From IMG/VR virus record IMGVR_UViG_3300025085_000063, positions 1 through 40,085 of that record: a stretch of DNA of 40,085 bases; one strand, written 5' to 3'. Source of the stretch: a virus. Shown here piece by piece: positions 1-9,693 of this stretch. Each line of letters starts with the position of its first letter. The first letter of the stretch is position 1. The position numbers and the translations under genes were made by a program. The notes under the pieces were generated by a model. It saw nothing but the letters and a program-made list of their open reading frames with translations. It searched no databases and was not told where the DNA came from.

Positions 1-2134
1 CTGACACCATCTTATCTTGGTTATCTAAATTCTTTACAATGTTTTCTTTAATTTCAGAAACAGCCTTAGGGTCTAGTTGTTTAAGCCTTTTATCTTCTAA
101 TAATTTCTTTACACTTTTATTAATGTAATCTTGTTTAATACGAGCAGCTGGGGTGACATCTGTTTTTATTTTGGCTGCCTGTAGATTATCTGATAGCTGG
201 GTTTGTATCTTATCATGTATACTCATAGATTCTAAAACATCCATAAACGCCTTGTCGACTTGCTTATCAGCTTCTTCTTTACCAAACTTAGTGCTAGCCT
301 TTTTGTATAAAGCTAGTTTTTCACTTAATGTTTTAAGGTCACCCGCCATTTGATATCTAGCTGATATAAGATTAACGCCGCCGTCTTGTCCTGTCTTAGC
401 CCAGTTAGTTAAGTCTTCTAATAAATCATCCCTAGATTTTTGGTCTAACTTCATTTGTACTTTAGTTTCTACTTCATCTAGCATTTCATTTAGCTTTCTA
501 GTACGTGTTCTAAAGTCTAGTAAATATTTGTTAGTACCTTTAATTTCGTTGTAGTTTTCTTTTAAGTACTTAACTATCTTCTCGTAGTTTTCTCCTGTTA
601 TCTTGTCAAACTTATTTTTGTTAATAAAAACATCACGATTCCATGAAACATCATCTGCTTGTTTATTTATAGCTTTTGCCTCACCTTCTAATTTATTAGA
701 TATAAGTAAGCCATCTGCATCTATCCTTTCTACATTTTTAGGGATTGGTATGTCTCTTTCTACACGGTGTGCAGCTATTTTTACATCTCTAAAACCAGCT
801 TTAGCTTCGCCTTTTATATAATCTCTTAAAGCTTGTGCTTGTGCTTTTATGTTTTTAACACCGTTAGATTCTAAAAAAGATAAGTAATCGTCATGTCTAG
901 CACTTTTTCCTCGACCACCAACTATGTATAAAGCTTTAACTATGTCATCTTCAAATTCTAGTTCTACAGGTTCATCTCTAAAATTATATTTAGGAGTTGC
1001 ACCCGCTAAATCACGAGGTAAAACTTCTACGTCTTGTACAAATAACTTATTTTCATCTACTACTTTAGTTTTCTTTTTACCTTTTTTATCCGTGTATTCA
1101 ATGGTTACTTCTTTTTTAACCTGTTCTTTTGTCGTAACAGTTTTAGTCTGTATTACTTCTCCCATAGTTCCATCAGCTGTAGTAACTACTGTGCCTTTAT
1201 CTATAGGTATGTCTACGTTTACCCCTTCTTTAGTAGCTGTATATCCCTTTTGTTTATCCATAGCAAAGACAGGTTTACCATTATGCCAACCTACAGAGTC
1301 TATAGAAACCCAATCAGTTCCTTTTTTAAAATAAGTATTAGGATTAACTCTAGAATTTAAAGCACGATTTAAACCATATCCAATAGGCAACCCAGCTAAT
1401 CCTGAAAATGTAGAAGTAATAGCTGTTCTTGACCAGTCATAATCATAGTCTTCATTTGCTATCTTCATATTGGTTTGTTTTGCTACATCAAAGATAGCAC
1501 CACCATAAAAGTTCCATTTAGCTGCTGAAACAGCACCATCTTTAGCTGCTTGTTTTTTAACTTCGTTCATTAAGAAAGTTTTATTAACAGCTGCATAACC
1601 TTGTTTAGCTAGTTTTTGTGTTGTTTTAGTAAGAGGTTTTCCCCATATTCCTACACCACCAAATATATTTAAAGGGTCAGACACCACTGCCCCACCTATA
1701 TCCATAGTGGCTTCCCACCCTGTTCTATACTTTCCATAAACAGGTGCAGCGTGAAACACTCTTTCCAAATATTCCCAATCTTTTAATTGCTTCTCATCAA
1801 GCTCACCTAAATCATACATTTCTCGCATAACAGAAGCTGTGTTGTTATTTCTCCATGTTCCGTTGTGGAAGAAATCTCTTCTTAATTCCTCATAGGTTAA
1901 GTTGTCCCAATCAGTCTGTGTAGTTATTTCAGGTCTTTGTTTAGCAAATTCTCTGTATTTTTCAGCAAACTCAGGTGTTCCTATTTCTTTTTCAGCCCAA
2001 GCATTTCCAGCTTCTACACCTTCTACATAATTACGATATGTATCTAAAATACCACCTGTTGTTTCCTCTGTTGTTTCCTCAGGTTGTGTCTGCTGTTTCT
2101 TACCATCATAGTAATACTTATATAAATCACTCAA
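1..2134 (-). CDS. Internal virion protein gp16-like, N-terminal 711 codons (cut by window start)
   Basis: Long open frame that follows the gp15-like gene and runs off the window. Its position (after gp13, gp14 and gp15 homologues) and size match the T7 gp16 ejection protein, which helps form the channel for DNA entry. The remaining C-terminal part is the open frame at 38307-40085, and together they give about 1300 residues, close to T7 gp16. I chose a TTG start at 2134-2132 because AAGGAG lies six bases upstream and a stop codon follows just upstream in this frame. The start overlaps the preceding stop by 8 bases. I see no lytic transglycosylase motif at the N-terminus, where T7 gp16 has one. 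Family assignment is by position and length. Confidence 0.8.
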   Translation of the reverse strand, partial: MSDLYKYYYDGKKQQTQPEETTEETTGGILDTYRNYVEGVEAGNAWAEKEIGTPEFAEKYREFAKQRPEITTQTDWDNLTYEELRRDFFHNGTWRNNNTASVMREMYDLGELDEKQLKDWEYLERVFHAAPVYGKYRTGWEATMDIGGAVVSDPLNIFGGVGIWGKPLTKTTQKLAKQGYAAVNKTFLMNEVKKQAAKDGAVSAAKWNFYGGAIFDVAKQTNMKIANEDYDYDWSRTAITSTFSGLAGLPIGYGLNRALNSRVNPNTYFKKGTDWVSIDSVGWHNGKPVFAMDKQKGYTATKEGVNVDIPIDKGTVVTTADGTMGEVIQTKTVTTKEQVKKEVTIEYTDKKGKKKTKVVDENKLFVQDVEVLPRDLAGATPKYNFRDEPVELEFEDDIVKALYIVGGRGKSARHDDYLSFLESNGVKNIKAQAQALRDYIKGEAKAGFRDVKIAAHRVERDIPIPKNVERIDADGLLISNKLEGEAKAINKQADDVSWNRDVFINKNKFDKITGENYEKIVKYLKENYNEIKGTNKYLLDFRTRTRKLNEMLDEVETKVQMKLDQKSRDDLLEDLTNWAKTGQDGGVNLISARYQMAGDLKTLSEKLALYKKASTKFGKEEADKQVDKAFMDVLESMSIHDKIQTQLSDNLQAAKIKTDVTPAARIKQDYINKSVKKLLEDKRLKQLDPKAVSEIKENIVKNLDNQDKMVS

Positions 2135-4397
2135 GTGTGTCTCCTTTTAAATTTAACTGTGGGTAAATGGTTTCCGTAAGTTCTTTTAATTCTTCAGAAC
2201 GTAATCCTATTGAAGTGGATAACCTTAACCACTGTTCGTCTGAGATGTGCTCAAGAATAGCTGGTTGAAAATCACTCTTATTAGTTACTTTAGAATACAA
2301 GTCATACATAAACTCTCTTAGTTTAGGAAAGTCTTTGGCTTGTTCTTCAGTGTTAGTAAAAGTTTTCTCAAAGAAACCTAATGTTTCCCCAGCACGTTTA
2401 GTGACTGCTTCTACAGATAATTTATTGTCTTCTCCTACATCATCAAATGGATAAAGCTGTGTAGGGTTTGCTATAAACTGTTCTACAGTATCAGAAAACT
2501 CTGTTCTTAAATCCATAATCTCTTGTACATCTTTATTAGTTAATTCAAACATGTCATACACATTTTGACCTAAAGCTGTGGCAAGGTCGCCTTTAGAAGT
2601 CATGGCAGCTTTAAACCAAGCACTATCTGTCTTAGAATCTTGTGCCCTTCCCCTCATAATACGCATTAAAACTTCACTAGGTAAATCTAAAGTTCCCCTA
2701 GATATGTTCATAACAGTCTCAGGATTTAAGTCAGGCATCCCAGTTTTAACTTCCTCTATTGCTGTATTAAGTAACTCGACTTCACTCATAGGAAATACAC
2801 TGTGTCCTACGTTTCCACTAGTGCTTATTATAGCGTTTAAATAATTATCATTGTTTGAGTTTTTCAGCCTTCGGTTTCCTAATTCATTCTTAAACTTTTC
2901 TCTATCAGCGTTCCATTGATTTAATGCTGTTCTGTCGAACGAGCTAGGTTGTGGATTAAGTGCCATCCATTGATAAATAGCTTGTCTATCTGAGTTGCTA
3001 AAGTTTCTTGTAACAGTTTTTTGTTTTTGAACATTCTTAAACTTTTTCATAAGAGGATTTGATGATGATGATTCAATACCCTCTTGTTCGTTGAAATAGT
3101 CTTTCCAAAACTGGTCTTGTAATGGGTCTAAAGGAACACCTTTATTTGCTCTTTCAATAGCGTCATTTCTGTTTTTAATCAATTTTGTATAGTCATTATT
3201 ATTTCCACCATGTGTATTTACAAGACTTAACAACTCAGAGTCTGTCATGTTGTTGTATTTACCTACACTCCCTTGTTGTAAAATATGGTCTATTTGACCG
3301 CCCTGACGCAAGGTGTCATCAGCATTTTCTAATGTTTTTAATTTAGCTATTAAGTAACCATAGTTATTTTGACTCATGTTTTCTATTAACAATTTTTTGT
3401 ATTGATTTATTTGTTCAACAGGAATCTTTGTTAAATCTATAGTATCACCAGTAATACCCAATAATTCTTTTGCTTCATCTGATAGAACAGTTTTTGAACC
3501 CCCTATCAATAAAGCTGAATAGTCATTTTGATATCTAGTTTCATTCTTACTTTTTTCTGCTTTTGCTACTGCTGCTTTACCCGCTAAAATACTGTTTCTT
3601 TTATTTATAGCTTTTTCAACGAGTTGACTATCATCTTCTATACCTGAAGTATAAATAGATTTACCATCCCCTCTGTCTGATTTAATAATGTTAAATATAT
3701 TATCAACAGCTGTAAGGGTTTCAGCTTTATCTATCATTACCTCTAAACTAGTTCTAGTTGTCTCATTAATTTGCTTGTTACTTAGTCCACTTGTTTTAGG
3801 AAAAGTATATTTATAAAAATTCATATCAGTGTCTTTAGCCCAAGTCTCTGCCACTGTTGTATATTCAGCTTGTATTTTTTGAGCTGCAGCTGCTGCTCTT
3901 TTGTTAGCATCATCTATTAAATGTTTATCTTGATGTAAGCTCCAAATTGAAGAAAAACCACCTACATAGTATTTACTTTTATCTTCCATGTCAGGAACAA
4001 ATTGCGACATAAATGAATCTAAATCTTGTTCATCCATTTTATAATCAGTGGCTTTTGATTTTAAAAACTCTTGATAAGATTTAGCAGCTGCAAATTTTCC
4101 TAAATGTAAATTAGTGACAGCATTGGTATACATTGATTCTAACTCAGGGTGATTCCCTGATTTAATTTCATCCATCACTGTGTCAGGATTTTTATTGTAT
4201 AACTCCATCATTTTTTTGGAAGCTGTGTCTTGTTCTTCTTGTATTTGATACGCCCCATACTGTTGCATAGCTGGTGTTAATTCTGTTTTTAAAACTTTTA
4301 CAATCTGTCCAAGCTCACTATCAGCTGTTGCCTTTCCTACTCCAGCAAATGTTGTACCAAAATATTTATTACTTACTTTACTTCTATATTCAGCCAT
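2127..4397 (-). CDS. Internal virion protein gp15-like
   Basis: A 756-residue protein, almost the length of T7 gp15 (747). It is hydrophilic, largely helical in composition, and has no signal peptide or membrane segment. It sits between the gp14-like and gp16-like genes. In T7, gp15 belongs to the internal core and is ejected into the cell with gp14 and gp16 to carry the genome across the envelope. The start overlaps the preceding stop by one base (TAATG), with GTAGGA upstream, which indicates translational coupling. The assignment rests on synteny and length, as no catalytic motif is expected. Confidence 0.8.
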   Translation of the reverse strand: MAEYRSKVSNKYFGTTFAGVGKATADSELGQIVKVLKTELTPAMQQYGAYQIQEEQDTASKKMMELYNKNPDTVMDEIKSGNHPELESMYTNAVTNLHLGKFAAAKSYQEFLKSKATDYKMDEQDLDSFMSQFVPDMEDKSKYYVGGFSSIWSLHQDKHLIDDANKRAAAAAQKIQAEYTTVAETWAKDTDMNFYKYTFPKTSGLSNKQINETTRTSLEVMIDKAETLTAVDNIFNIIKSDRGDGKSIYTSGIEDDSQLVEKAINKRNSILAGKAAVAKAEKSKNETRYQNDYSALLIGGSKTVLSDEAKELLGITGDTIDLTKIPVEQINQYKKLLIENMSQNNYGYLIAKLKTLENADDTLRQGGQIDHILQQGSVGKYNNMTDSELLSLVNTHGGNNNDYTKLIKNRNDAIERANKGVPLDPLQDQFWKDYFNEQEGIESSSSNPLMKKFKNVQKQKTVTRNFSNSDRQAIYQWMALNPQPSSFDRTALNQWNADREKFKNELGNRRLKNSNNDNYLNAIISTSGNVGHSVFPMSEVELLNTAIEEVKTGMPDLNPETVMNISRGTLDLPSEVLMRIMRGRAQDSKTDSAWFKAAMTSKGDLATALGQNVYDMFELTNKDVQEIMDLRTEFSDTVEQFIANPTQLYPFDDVGEDNKLSVEAVTKRAGETLGFFEKTFTNTEEQAKDFPKLREFMYDLYSKVTNKSDFQPAILEHISDEQWLRLSTSIGLRSEELKELTETIYPQLNLKGDTLE

Positions 4398-4957
4398 TAT
4401 CCTACACTACTCCCTTGTATTTGCCCTACTTTGTCTACGTCTTTAGGCTTTATATTAATCAAAGAATTAGGGTCTCTTCCATAAGAAAGTCCCGCTCCCG
4501 CAATACTTAATCCAGTAGCGAATACAGATGGTTGTTGTACTGGTTTTGTATATTTACTTAATGTTTGCATATATGTTCCATAAGCTTGTTTCTCTTGATA
4601 ATTAGCTTTACGTATATCAGAATTAAAAGCGTTGGCAAGTTCTATATAATCTGTGTCAGCTTGTCCAGCTAGTTCTTGTACAATTTTTTCTGGATTACCT
4701 AAATTCATGTTTAATGCTTGTGCCATGTTTTTTCTAAATTTATGTTTCTTTGTTATTAGTTTACGTTTAAATTCTCTAGCTGCGTCTACTCTTTCTCCTT
4801 CTATGGATTGCAAATCATTTAAATAAGAAATATTAGAATTTTCTTGTGTAATCTTATTAGACTGTTCTTGTGCTTTTGCTGCTGCTGACGCTTGTTGGTG
4901 TTGTCCAACAGCTCCTACAATCGCTAAAGCTAACTGAGCTTCTGCATAACCACACAT
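4397..4957 (-). CDS. Internal virion protein gp14-like
   Basis: A 186-residue protein beginning Met-Cys-Gly-Tyr, followed by a short Ala/Val/Gly-rich hydrophobic stretch (about residues 7-18) and then a Gln/Ala/Lys-rich helical body. T7 gp14 is similar in length (196) and, as I recall it, also begins Met-Cys with a small-residue N-terminus. T7 gp14 is the ejected protein that inserts into the outer membrane. The ribosome site GGAGATAA lies just upstream, and the gene is packed tightly between the gp13-like and gp15-like genes. Confidence 0.78.
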   Translation of the reverse strand: MCGYAEAQLALAIVGAVGQHQQASAAAKAQEQSNKITQENSNISYLNDLQSIEGERVDAAREFKRKLITKKHKFRKNMAQALNMNLGNPEKIVQELAGQADTDYIELANAFNSDIRKANYQEKQAYGTYMQTLSKYTKPVQQPSVFATGLSIAGAGLSYGRDPNSLINIKPKDVDKVGQIQGSSVG

Positions 4958-4958
4958 A

Positions 4959-5426
4959 TTATTTTATCTCCTTCATCATTAAATAGAATGGCATTTTACC
5001 TTTGCCAAATTGTTCCTCTCGTCTTATTATTTTAAATCCTAAATGTTTAAGCCACTTAATAGACTTGTCATTTCTAACGTCTACATAGTTATATAAATAT
5101 TTATAACCTTTTCCCATTTGTGCCACCCATTCAGGTGATTGTTTTATAAATTCTTTCTTGTAATTAAATAACTCATCACTGGCTAATAACCATGCAACCC
5201 CATAATCTTTATCTAACGAAGGCACGCTACCAAACATGCCTACAACATATTCTTCTTCTGTTCCTATGACACTCCATGTTCTATGTCCTTTTTCTTGAAA
5301 GGGTTGCATAAGTGCTTCTCCAGTTGTCAGTCTATCTGACGCCCAAATTTCATCCTTATCTGCTTGCCTCATTTTAGGTGCAAGATAAGCAATGTCTACA
5401 CTGATTGCTGGTCTTACGTATGCCAT
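4959..5426 (-). CDS. gp13-like protein with acetyltransferase (GNAT) fold
   Basis: 155 residues. The C-terminal half has YLYNYVDVRN followed by WLKHLGFKI, the pattern of the last strands of a GNAT fold. T7 gp13, a virion-assembly protein at this same locus, has a very similar stretch as I recall it (YVWVGN then FLKTIGA). It lies between tail tube B and the gp14-like gene, exactly as in T7. The function is probably virion morphogenesis, and acetyl transfer is not shown. Start ATG has AGGAGAAT upstream. Confidence 0.72.
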   Translation of the reverse strand: MAYVRPAISVDIAYLAPKMRQADKDEIWASDRLTTGEALMQPFQEKGHRTWSVIGTEEEYVVGMFGSVPSLDKDYGVAWLLASDELFNYKKEFIKQSPEWVAQMGKGYKYLYNYVDVRNDKSIKWLKHLGFKIIRREEQFGKGKMPFYLMMKEIK

Positions 5427-7913
5427 TTATATTCTCCTAGAACGTCTGTGGTAGTAACCTTCCACTTCAGCACTAGGAATAAACATAGGTAAGTGTGAGC
5501 TACTCTTTATATCTAATGTAAATAATGTATTTCTACTTTGTACAGGAACAATAATAGTACCTGACGAAATCGCTGGGTTATCCACTGCTCCTGATAAACC
5601 AATAATATAACCATTCATAAATGTGGTATATGTATCTCTATTCTCAGGTGTTACTTCTACTTGGAAAAATCCACTGTCTTCATAGTCAAATGATATAGTA
5701 CGTATCTGATATCTACCTGAAGTAACAGCTATAGCCCCTTGTCCTGAAGCTTCTCTTACGTACTGTGGTGACAGTGTATATTTAGATTCATAAGGTACGC
5801 CTATAATTAAACTAGTGTGGTCTCCTTGTATTGTATATGTTGAACCTGTGGTATTCGTGGCTGTGTAGTTAGCTCCTGTAGAAGCGTTTACAGCTATTAA
5901 TCCTGTCTTAGCTCCATATGGGCTAGTAAATGTAGTAAGGTCAGTAACTGAATCATAAGTACCAGTTGCTGTTGTTTTAAGGTCTACATATACATTATGA
6001 CCTATGGTTGAATCTGCTAAGTCTTGTAAGTCAATACGCAGTAACTTTGTGTCTGTTCCTTCAGCTACAAATAGGTATACAAAACTACGGTCTATCATTC
6101 CACCTATTATTTTAACATTGTCTAGTTGCCATTTAGACCACGCTGTTTGTACTTTCTCACCTCTATCAAAGAAGTATTTGTACATATACATGGTGTTGGC
6201 ATTGGTAGGTGATACAGCTGTTCCTGTAGTGTATGGTGCTGTCTGAGTGTCAGCTGTATCTGAACACAGCACTATCAAAGAATCTTCTGTTGTGTTACTT
6301 AATATTGAATAAGCGTTGTCAGGTATCAAAGTTTGTACCGCAACAGTAACATCTAAACCGTCATTAGTTAATGTATCATTGTCTGAATAATATTCTCTTA
6401 CTGCTGTGTTTGCATTACGTACTTGTGAGAAGTAAGCATATCTACCTGAAGATACAGGTGTTACATCAGCATTATGTGAGAATGTTGATACTTCATTCAA
6501 CACAGCTGAGGTCGGGGTAATTGTCTCAGCTGCTGAAGCGAGTTTATACTGTGATGTGTCGGAGAATAACAGTAAGGTCTCGTTGAATGATATTGAATTT
6601 CTTAAAACGTTTACAGTTGTGCCTGAGGCTGCAACATCTATAACATCTGTATCTAATACTTGTGTTACTGTAGTTGCAAAGAAATTAAAGTAATCAGCAT
6701 TACCTGATAATACTAAGTTCTCTCCAGCTAATATACCTAGTCTATTTTTATAGAATGTAAGGTTCTGTATTTTCTGTCCTACAAATGTAGGGTCAGGGTT
6801 TGTTGTTTCATCCCCAGCGTCTCTTTCTGTATAGCTTTGTTTAGAAAACGTAAATGTCCCATCATTGTTGTTAATAAGAGCGTGTGGCATAGTAGCATCA
6901 TTAAGACCTATACTTGTGTTAGGTGCTATACATTCTTCCCATACACCATTTCCTACGTAGTTAACATAATAATCTGATGTAGTATCACCAGCGTCACCTG
7001 TTACTTTAATCTTATCATTTAACTTTGCATAGTAAGGTAGTTTGGTAAAATCTTGTATCTCATCTTTAACAGCATACAGCTCACTGTTACCAGCACCATC
7101 GTGTGTCTCTACTGTGTAGTCAGTGTTTTGGTCTACTACATAACCACGTAGTGCAGACTGGTGTTCTGTAAATGTAAACTCAGCTGTGACTGCTGAATAA
7201 CTGCTTAAGCCTTGTGTTGTAGTTAGTGTTGCATCAGTATCTGCTCTAGTTAACTTAAATTCTATACTAGAAGCAGAGTCCCAATAAGTGCTGCTTGTAC
7301 CATATCTAAAAATATCTATTAGCTTTGCTGTATCTCTAAACTGTGTGTCATGGTTAGCATCACTACCGTCAGGCATTTGTATGATTGCATTGATACCGTA
7401 AGGTAAATCAGGGTGAGTAAGGTGTATTGCATACTCTCTACCAAAGTTAGTTACCTTAAACACTACATAAAAGTATTCTTCTTTAGCTGCTGTAGTTGTC
7501 CCACTTTGTGCTGGGGTTATAGATTTGTTAGATACAAAAGTAAAATCTGCAATGTTAACCATCTTAAGGTCATTCTTAGGATTGGTAGTTGTAAGATAAG
7601 ACGTGCCATCAGGGTAGCTTACGGTCTTCTCATTGCCTTGTAAGTCAAAGACTCTTACACCACCATTGTAAAATGCAACAATGTATTTATTGTTCTCGTC
7701 TCTTTGTATGTTCCATATCTTTGTAGTGTTAGGGAACACATTTGTACTATCTAGTGTAGCTATATATTCTGATGGTGGGCGTTTACCTAAGCCTTTGATT
7801 ATATTGTTCTGACAATTAATCTGTTCTTCACCTTGATTAATACCACGTTGGGTAGGTGTTTGTTGGCTTACGCCATTCAGGAAGTTAGGTATTGACTGTG
7901 AAACTACTGCCAT
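5427..7913 (-). CDS. Tail tubular protein B (gp12-like nozzle)
   Basis: 828 residues, close to T7 gp12 (794). The N-terminus, with SIPNFLNGVSQQTP and then a Gly-Lys-Arg-Pro segment, is typical of tail tubular protein B, which forms the nozzle of the short tail. The rest is Thr/Ser/Asn-rich and beta-strand-like. The start overlaps the stop of the gp11-like gene by one base (TAATG), with a GAAGGA ribosome site. It lies between gp11-like and gp13-like genes, as in T7. Confidence 0.93.
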   Translation of the reverse strand: MAVVSQSIPNFLNGVSQQTPTQRGINQGEEQINCQNNIIKGLGKRPPSEYIATLDSTNVFPNTTKIWNIQRDENNKYIVAFYNGGVRVFDLQGNEKTVSYPDGTSYLTTTNPKNDLKMVNIADFTFVSNKSITPAQSGTTTAAKEEYFYVVFKVTNFGREYAIHLTHPDLPYGINAIIQMPDGSDANHDTQFRDTAKLIDIFRYGTSSTYWDSASSIEFKLTRADTDATLTTTQGLSSYSAVTAEFTFTEHQSALRGYVVDQNTDYTVETHDGAGNSELYAVKDEIQDFTKLPYYAKLNDKIKVTGDAGDTTSDYYVNYVGNGVWEECIAPNTSIGLNDATMPHALINNNDGTFTFSKQSYTERDAGDETTNPDPTFVGQKIQNLTFYKNRLGILAGENLVLSGNADYFNFFATTVTQVLDTDVIDVAASGTTVNVLRNSISFNETLLLFSDTSQYKLASAAETITPTSAVLNEVSTFSHNADVTPVSSGRYAYFSQVRNANTAVREYYSDNDTLTNDGLDVTVAVQTLIPDNAYSILSNTTEDSLIVLCSDTADTQTAPYTTGTAVSPTNANTMYMYKYFFDRGEKVQTAWSKWQLDNVKIIGGMIDRSFVYLFVAEGTDTKLLRIDLQDLADSTIGHNVYVDLKTTATGTYDSVTDLTTFTSPYGAKTGLIAVNASTGANYTATNTTGSTYTIQGDHTSLIIGVPYESKYTLSPQYVREASGQGAIAVTSGRYQIRTISFDYEDSGFFQVEVTPENRDTYTTFMNGYIIGLSGAVDNPAISSGTIIVPVQSRNTLFTLDIKSSSHLPMFIPSAEVEGYYHRRSRRI

Positions 7914-8515
7914 TAATAAGTCCTTCTAGGTGGTCTGTTAATTATAGAATATGTATTAGCATCACCTTCTAGTATGTTTACATCTTCACTTCTAGAATCA
8001 GACTGCTTAAAGTTATTATAAGCTTCCTGTTCATCTATGCTCATTAGTTCAGATAAACCAGCGTCACCAATAAATCTAGCTGCAAAACGTCTAGCGGCTT
8101 TTACTGTAATATAGCGTCTAGCGTATTCAGGTAGTTGTTCAAATTGTTGTACTAATACAACATCTAATGGTGGGACGATTGTAAAAACGTCAGTGTGATT
8201 ATCTAGGTCATACAGCTTACCATCACGTATTACTACGTTTTGATATCTGTGTGTTGCATGAGCGTCAGCTTGGACGCAGTTGGAAGGTAATGGAATCTTA
8301 CTATCATCATCTATTGAGTAAGTTACATTGTATTCTGTGTTAAAGTTCCAGCCTTCACTTTGTATTGAAAGGCTAGTTTCATCTAAGATATTTATAGCGA
8401 CAGATACATCTACGTTTGTTACGCCGCTAATTGAGTTAACAGGTGCTTCTCCAATAGCAGAGAGCATAGTGTTGATAGCTTGTAACTCGGTAGTTGGTGT
8501 TATTTGTGTTGCCAT
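7913..8515 (-). CDS. Tail tubular protein A (gp11-like adaptor)
   Basis: 200 residues, against 196 in T7 gp11. The N-terminal region (LQAINTMLSAIGEAPVNS) and the later arginine-rich helix (ARRYITVKAARRFAARFIG) are typical of tail tubular protein A, the ring joining portal to nozzle. It follows the capsid gene after a strong hairpin and is coupled to the nozzle gene. Start ATG has TGAGGAAA upstream. Confidence 0.93.
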   Translation of the reverse strand: MATQITPTTELQAINTMLSAIGEAPVNSISGVTNVDVSVAINILDETSLSIQSEGWNFNTEYNVTYSIDDDSKIPLPSNCVQADAHATHRYQNVVIRDGKLYDLDNHTDVFTIVPPLDVVLVQQFEQLPEYARRYITVKAARRFAARFIGDAGLSELMSIDEQEAYNNFKQSDSRSEDVNILEGDANTYSIINRPPRRTY

Positions 8516-8530
8516 AATTTCCTCAGTAAA

Positions 8531-8556
8531 GAGGGGACAGCATAAGCCATCCCCTC
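8531..8556 (-). terminator. Hairpin after the capsid gene, T7 T-phi-like
   Basis: On the transcribed strand an 11-bp stem (GAGGGGATGGC pairing with GCTGTCCCCTC, two G-U wobbles) closes a TTAT loop and is followed by only three T residues. It lies between the capsid and gp11-like genes, where T7 has its phage-RNA-polymerase terminator. The stem is seen directly, and the termination role is inferred. An RNase III processing site is the alternative, since the T-run is short. Confidence 0.6.
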
Positions 8557-8577
8557 AAGGTTAAGTATAAGAAACGA

Positions 8578-9561
8578 TTAAGCTTCTTTAATACCTACAG
8601 ACGCTTCAGGACGGAGCACTCCGTGACCCATAGCATATTTAGCTACCATCAATGTACCTTGACGTCTTATGTCATATTCCATTTCAGTTGCTAAGTCCAT
8701 GAGCTTAACAGTACCCGCAGCTGAAGGATGGCAAACCAATGCAACATAGTTAGCTAAGTTAACTTGTTGTGGGTTTGAACCACCAGCTGTAGCAGAACCG
8801 CCATCAACGTTTGTTGAAGATGAGAAGTCTGAAGCCACAAAGTGTGGTGTTGGTACTAATTCAATACCAGCAATCTTCAATACTCTACCTTCAGCAATAG
8901 AACCTTGACCACTAAAGTCAACGTTTACAGCGTTAGTAGCGTTTGCTAATTTGTAATACTCTTCAAGTCTGATGAAGCACTTACGTCCTTCTCTTGGCAC
9001 ATAGTTAGCGTCAAGTTGTTTTGCAGCATTGAAAAGTTCATCAATCACAGCGTTAGCAGCTGTAGCAGCTGTAGCACTAGCGATTGAAGTGTTTGTTAGG
9101 ACAGTTCCTGAAGCGTAACCTGAATCAGATACGTTTGCAGAAGCCTGAGCCGCTTGTCCGATTGTTTGTAGAATGTGCTTATCTTTTTGGAAAGCTAATG
9201 CTCTACCGATTTCGGATGAATAAGAACCTCTAACATCATAATGATTCTTTGCTTCTTCTATGTTAGAAAGAAAGACAGAAGATATCAATAAGTCATTGAT
9301 TGTTATGATTTTCTCGTTGTGGTTTACGTCACTACCAGTGATTTCTGTACCAGCTGTATGATAAGAAGCATCAATTCTGCCCATTACAGGGAATTGTGCA
9401 CTTTTACCATTACTGATTGTACGGACAGTTTCAGCTCCTTGAGTTACTGAAGCACGTTCAAATGAAGTTAAAACTTCGCCTGAAAATACTTTAAGAAATA
9501 GAGCGTCTTCTGAACCACCAGCGTTGATTTTACCGACAGATACTGGACTAGCATTTGCCAT
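8578..9561 (-). CDS. Major capsid protein (gp10-like)
   Basis: 327 residues when started at the ATG at 9561, which has AAAGGAGATTT upstream. A longer frame to 9621 exists but has no ribosome site there. The protein has the HK97-like T7 capsid pattern: DALFLKVFSGEVLTSFE near the N-terminus, a T-A-G-T segment, and a C-terminal region ending in ...GHGVLRPEASVGI. T7 gp10A is 345 residues. It lies downstream of the scaffold gene and of a 130-base leader with several hairpins. No frameshifted longer form is evident. Confidence 0.93.
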   Translation of the reverse strand: MANASPVSVGKINAGGSEDALFLKVFSGEVLTSFERASVTQGAETVRTISNGKSAQFPVMGRIDASYHTAGTEITGSDVNHNEKIITINDLLISSVFLSNIEEAKNHYDVRGSYSSEIGRALAFQKDKHILQTIGQAAQASANVSDSGYASGTVLTNTSIASATAATAANAVIDELFNAAKQLDANYVPREGRKCFIRLEEYYKLANATNAVNVDFSGQGSIAEGRVLKIAGIELVPTPHFVASDFSSSTNVDGGSATAGGSNPQQVNLANYVALVCHPSAAGTVKLMDLATEMEYDIRRQGTLMVAKYAMGHGVLRPEASVGIKEA

Positions 9562-9627
9562 AATAAATCTCCTTTGGTTATAGTTTAGTTGTTGTTGAAC
9601 GCCTCTAAGTTTCGTCCCCAAGATTGT

Positions 9628-9693
9628 CTTCCGCAGAAGGTCAAGTTACTACTACTTGTTGGCAGCTGCCATCTAACGAGATAGCACAGCTAT
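9628..9693 (-). promoter_or_regulatory. Cluster of small hairpins in the capsid leader
   Basis: Five short inverted repeats lie back to back upstream of the capsid gene: ATAGC/GCTAT (9681-9693), ATCT/AGAT (9671-9682), the 12-base palindrome TGGCAGCTGCCA (9660-9671), CAAGT/ACTTG (9642-9658) and CTTC/GAAG (9628-9639). I see no phage promoter motif here. They may shape capsid mRNA processing or stability. The role is inferred, and each stem alone is short. Confidence 0.4.

Noticed and set aside
924-1334. Plus-strand ORF of 136 residues
   Set aside because: Lies entirely antisense to the gp16-like frame, with no ribosome site and no recognisable motif.
2686-2706. Plus-strand copy of the promoter motif (AAAGTTCCCCTAGAT)
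   Set aside because: Only the first half resembles the family, the melting box is wrong, and it lies antisense within the gp15-like gene.
8578-9621. Longer capsid protein starting at 9621
   Set aside because: The extra 20 codons have no ribosome site, while AAAGGAGA directly precedes the ATG at 9561.
9660-9671. Operator site at the palindrome TGGCAGCTGCCA
   Set aside because: It occurs once and sits within a set of hairpins. No repressor gene or second copy supports an operator.
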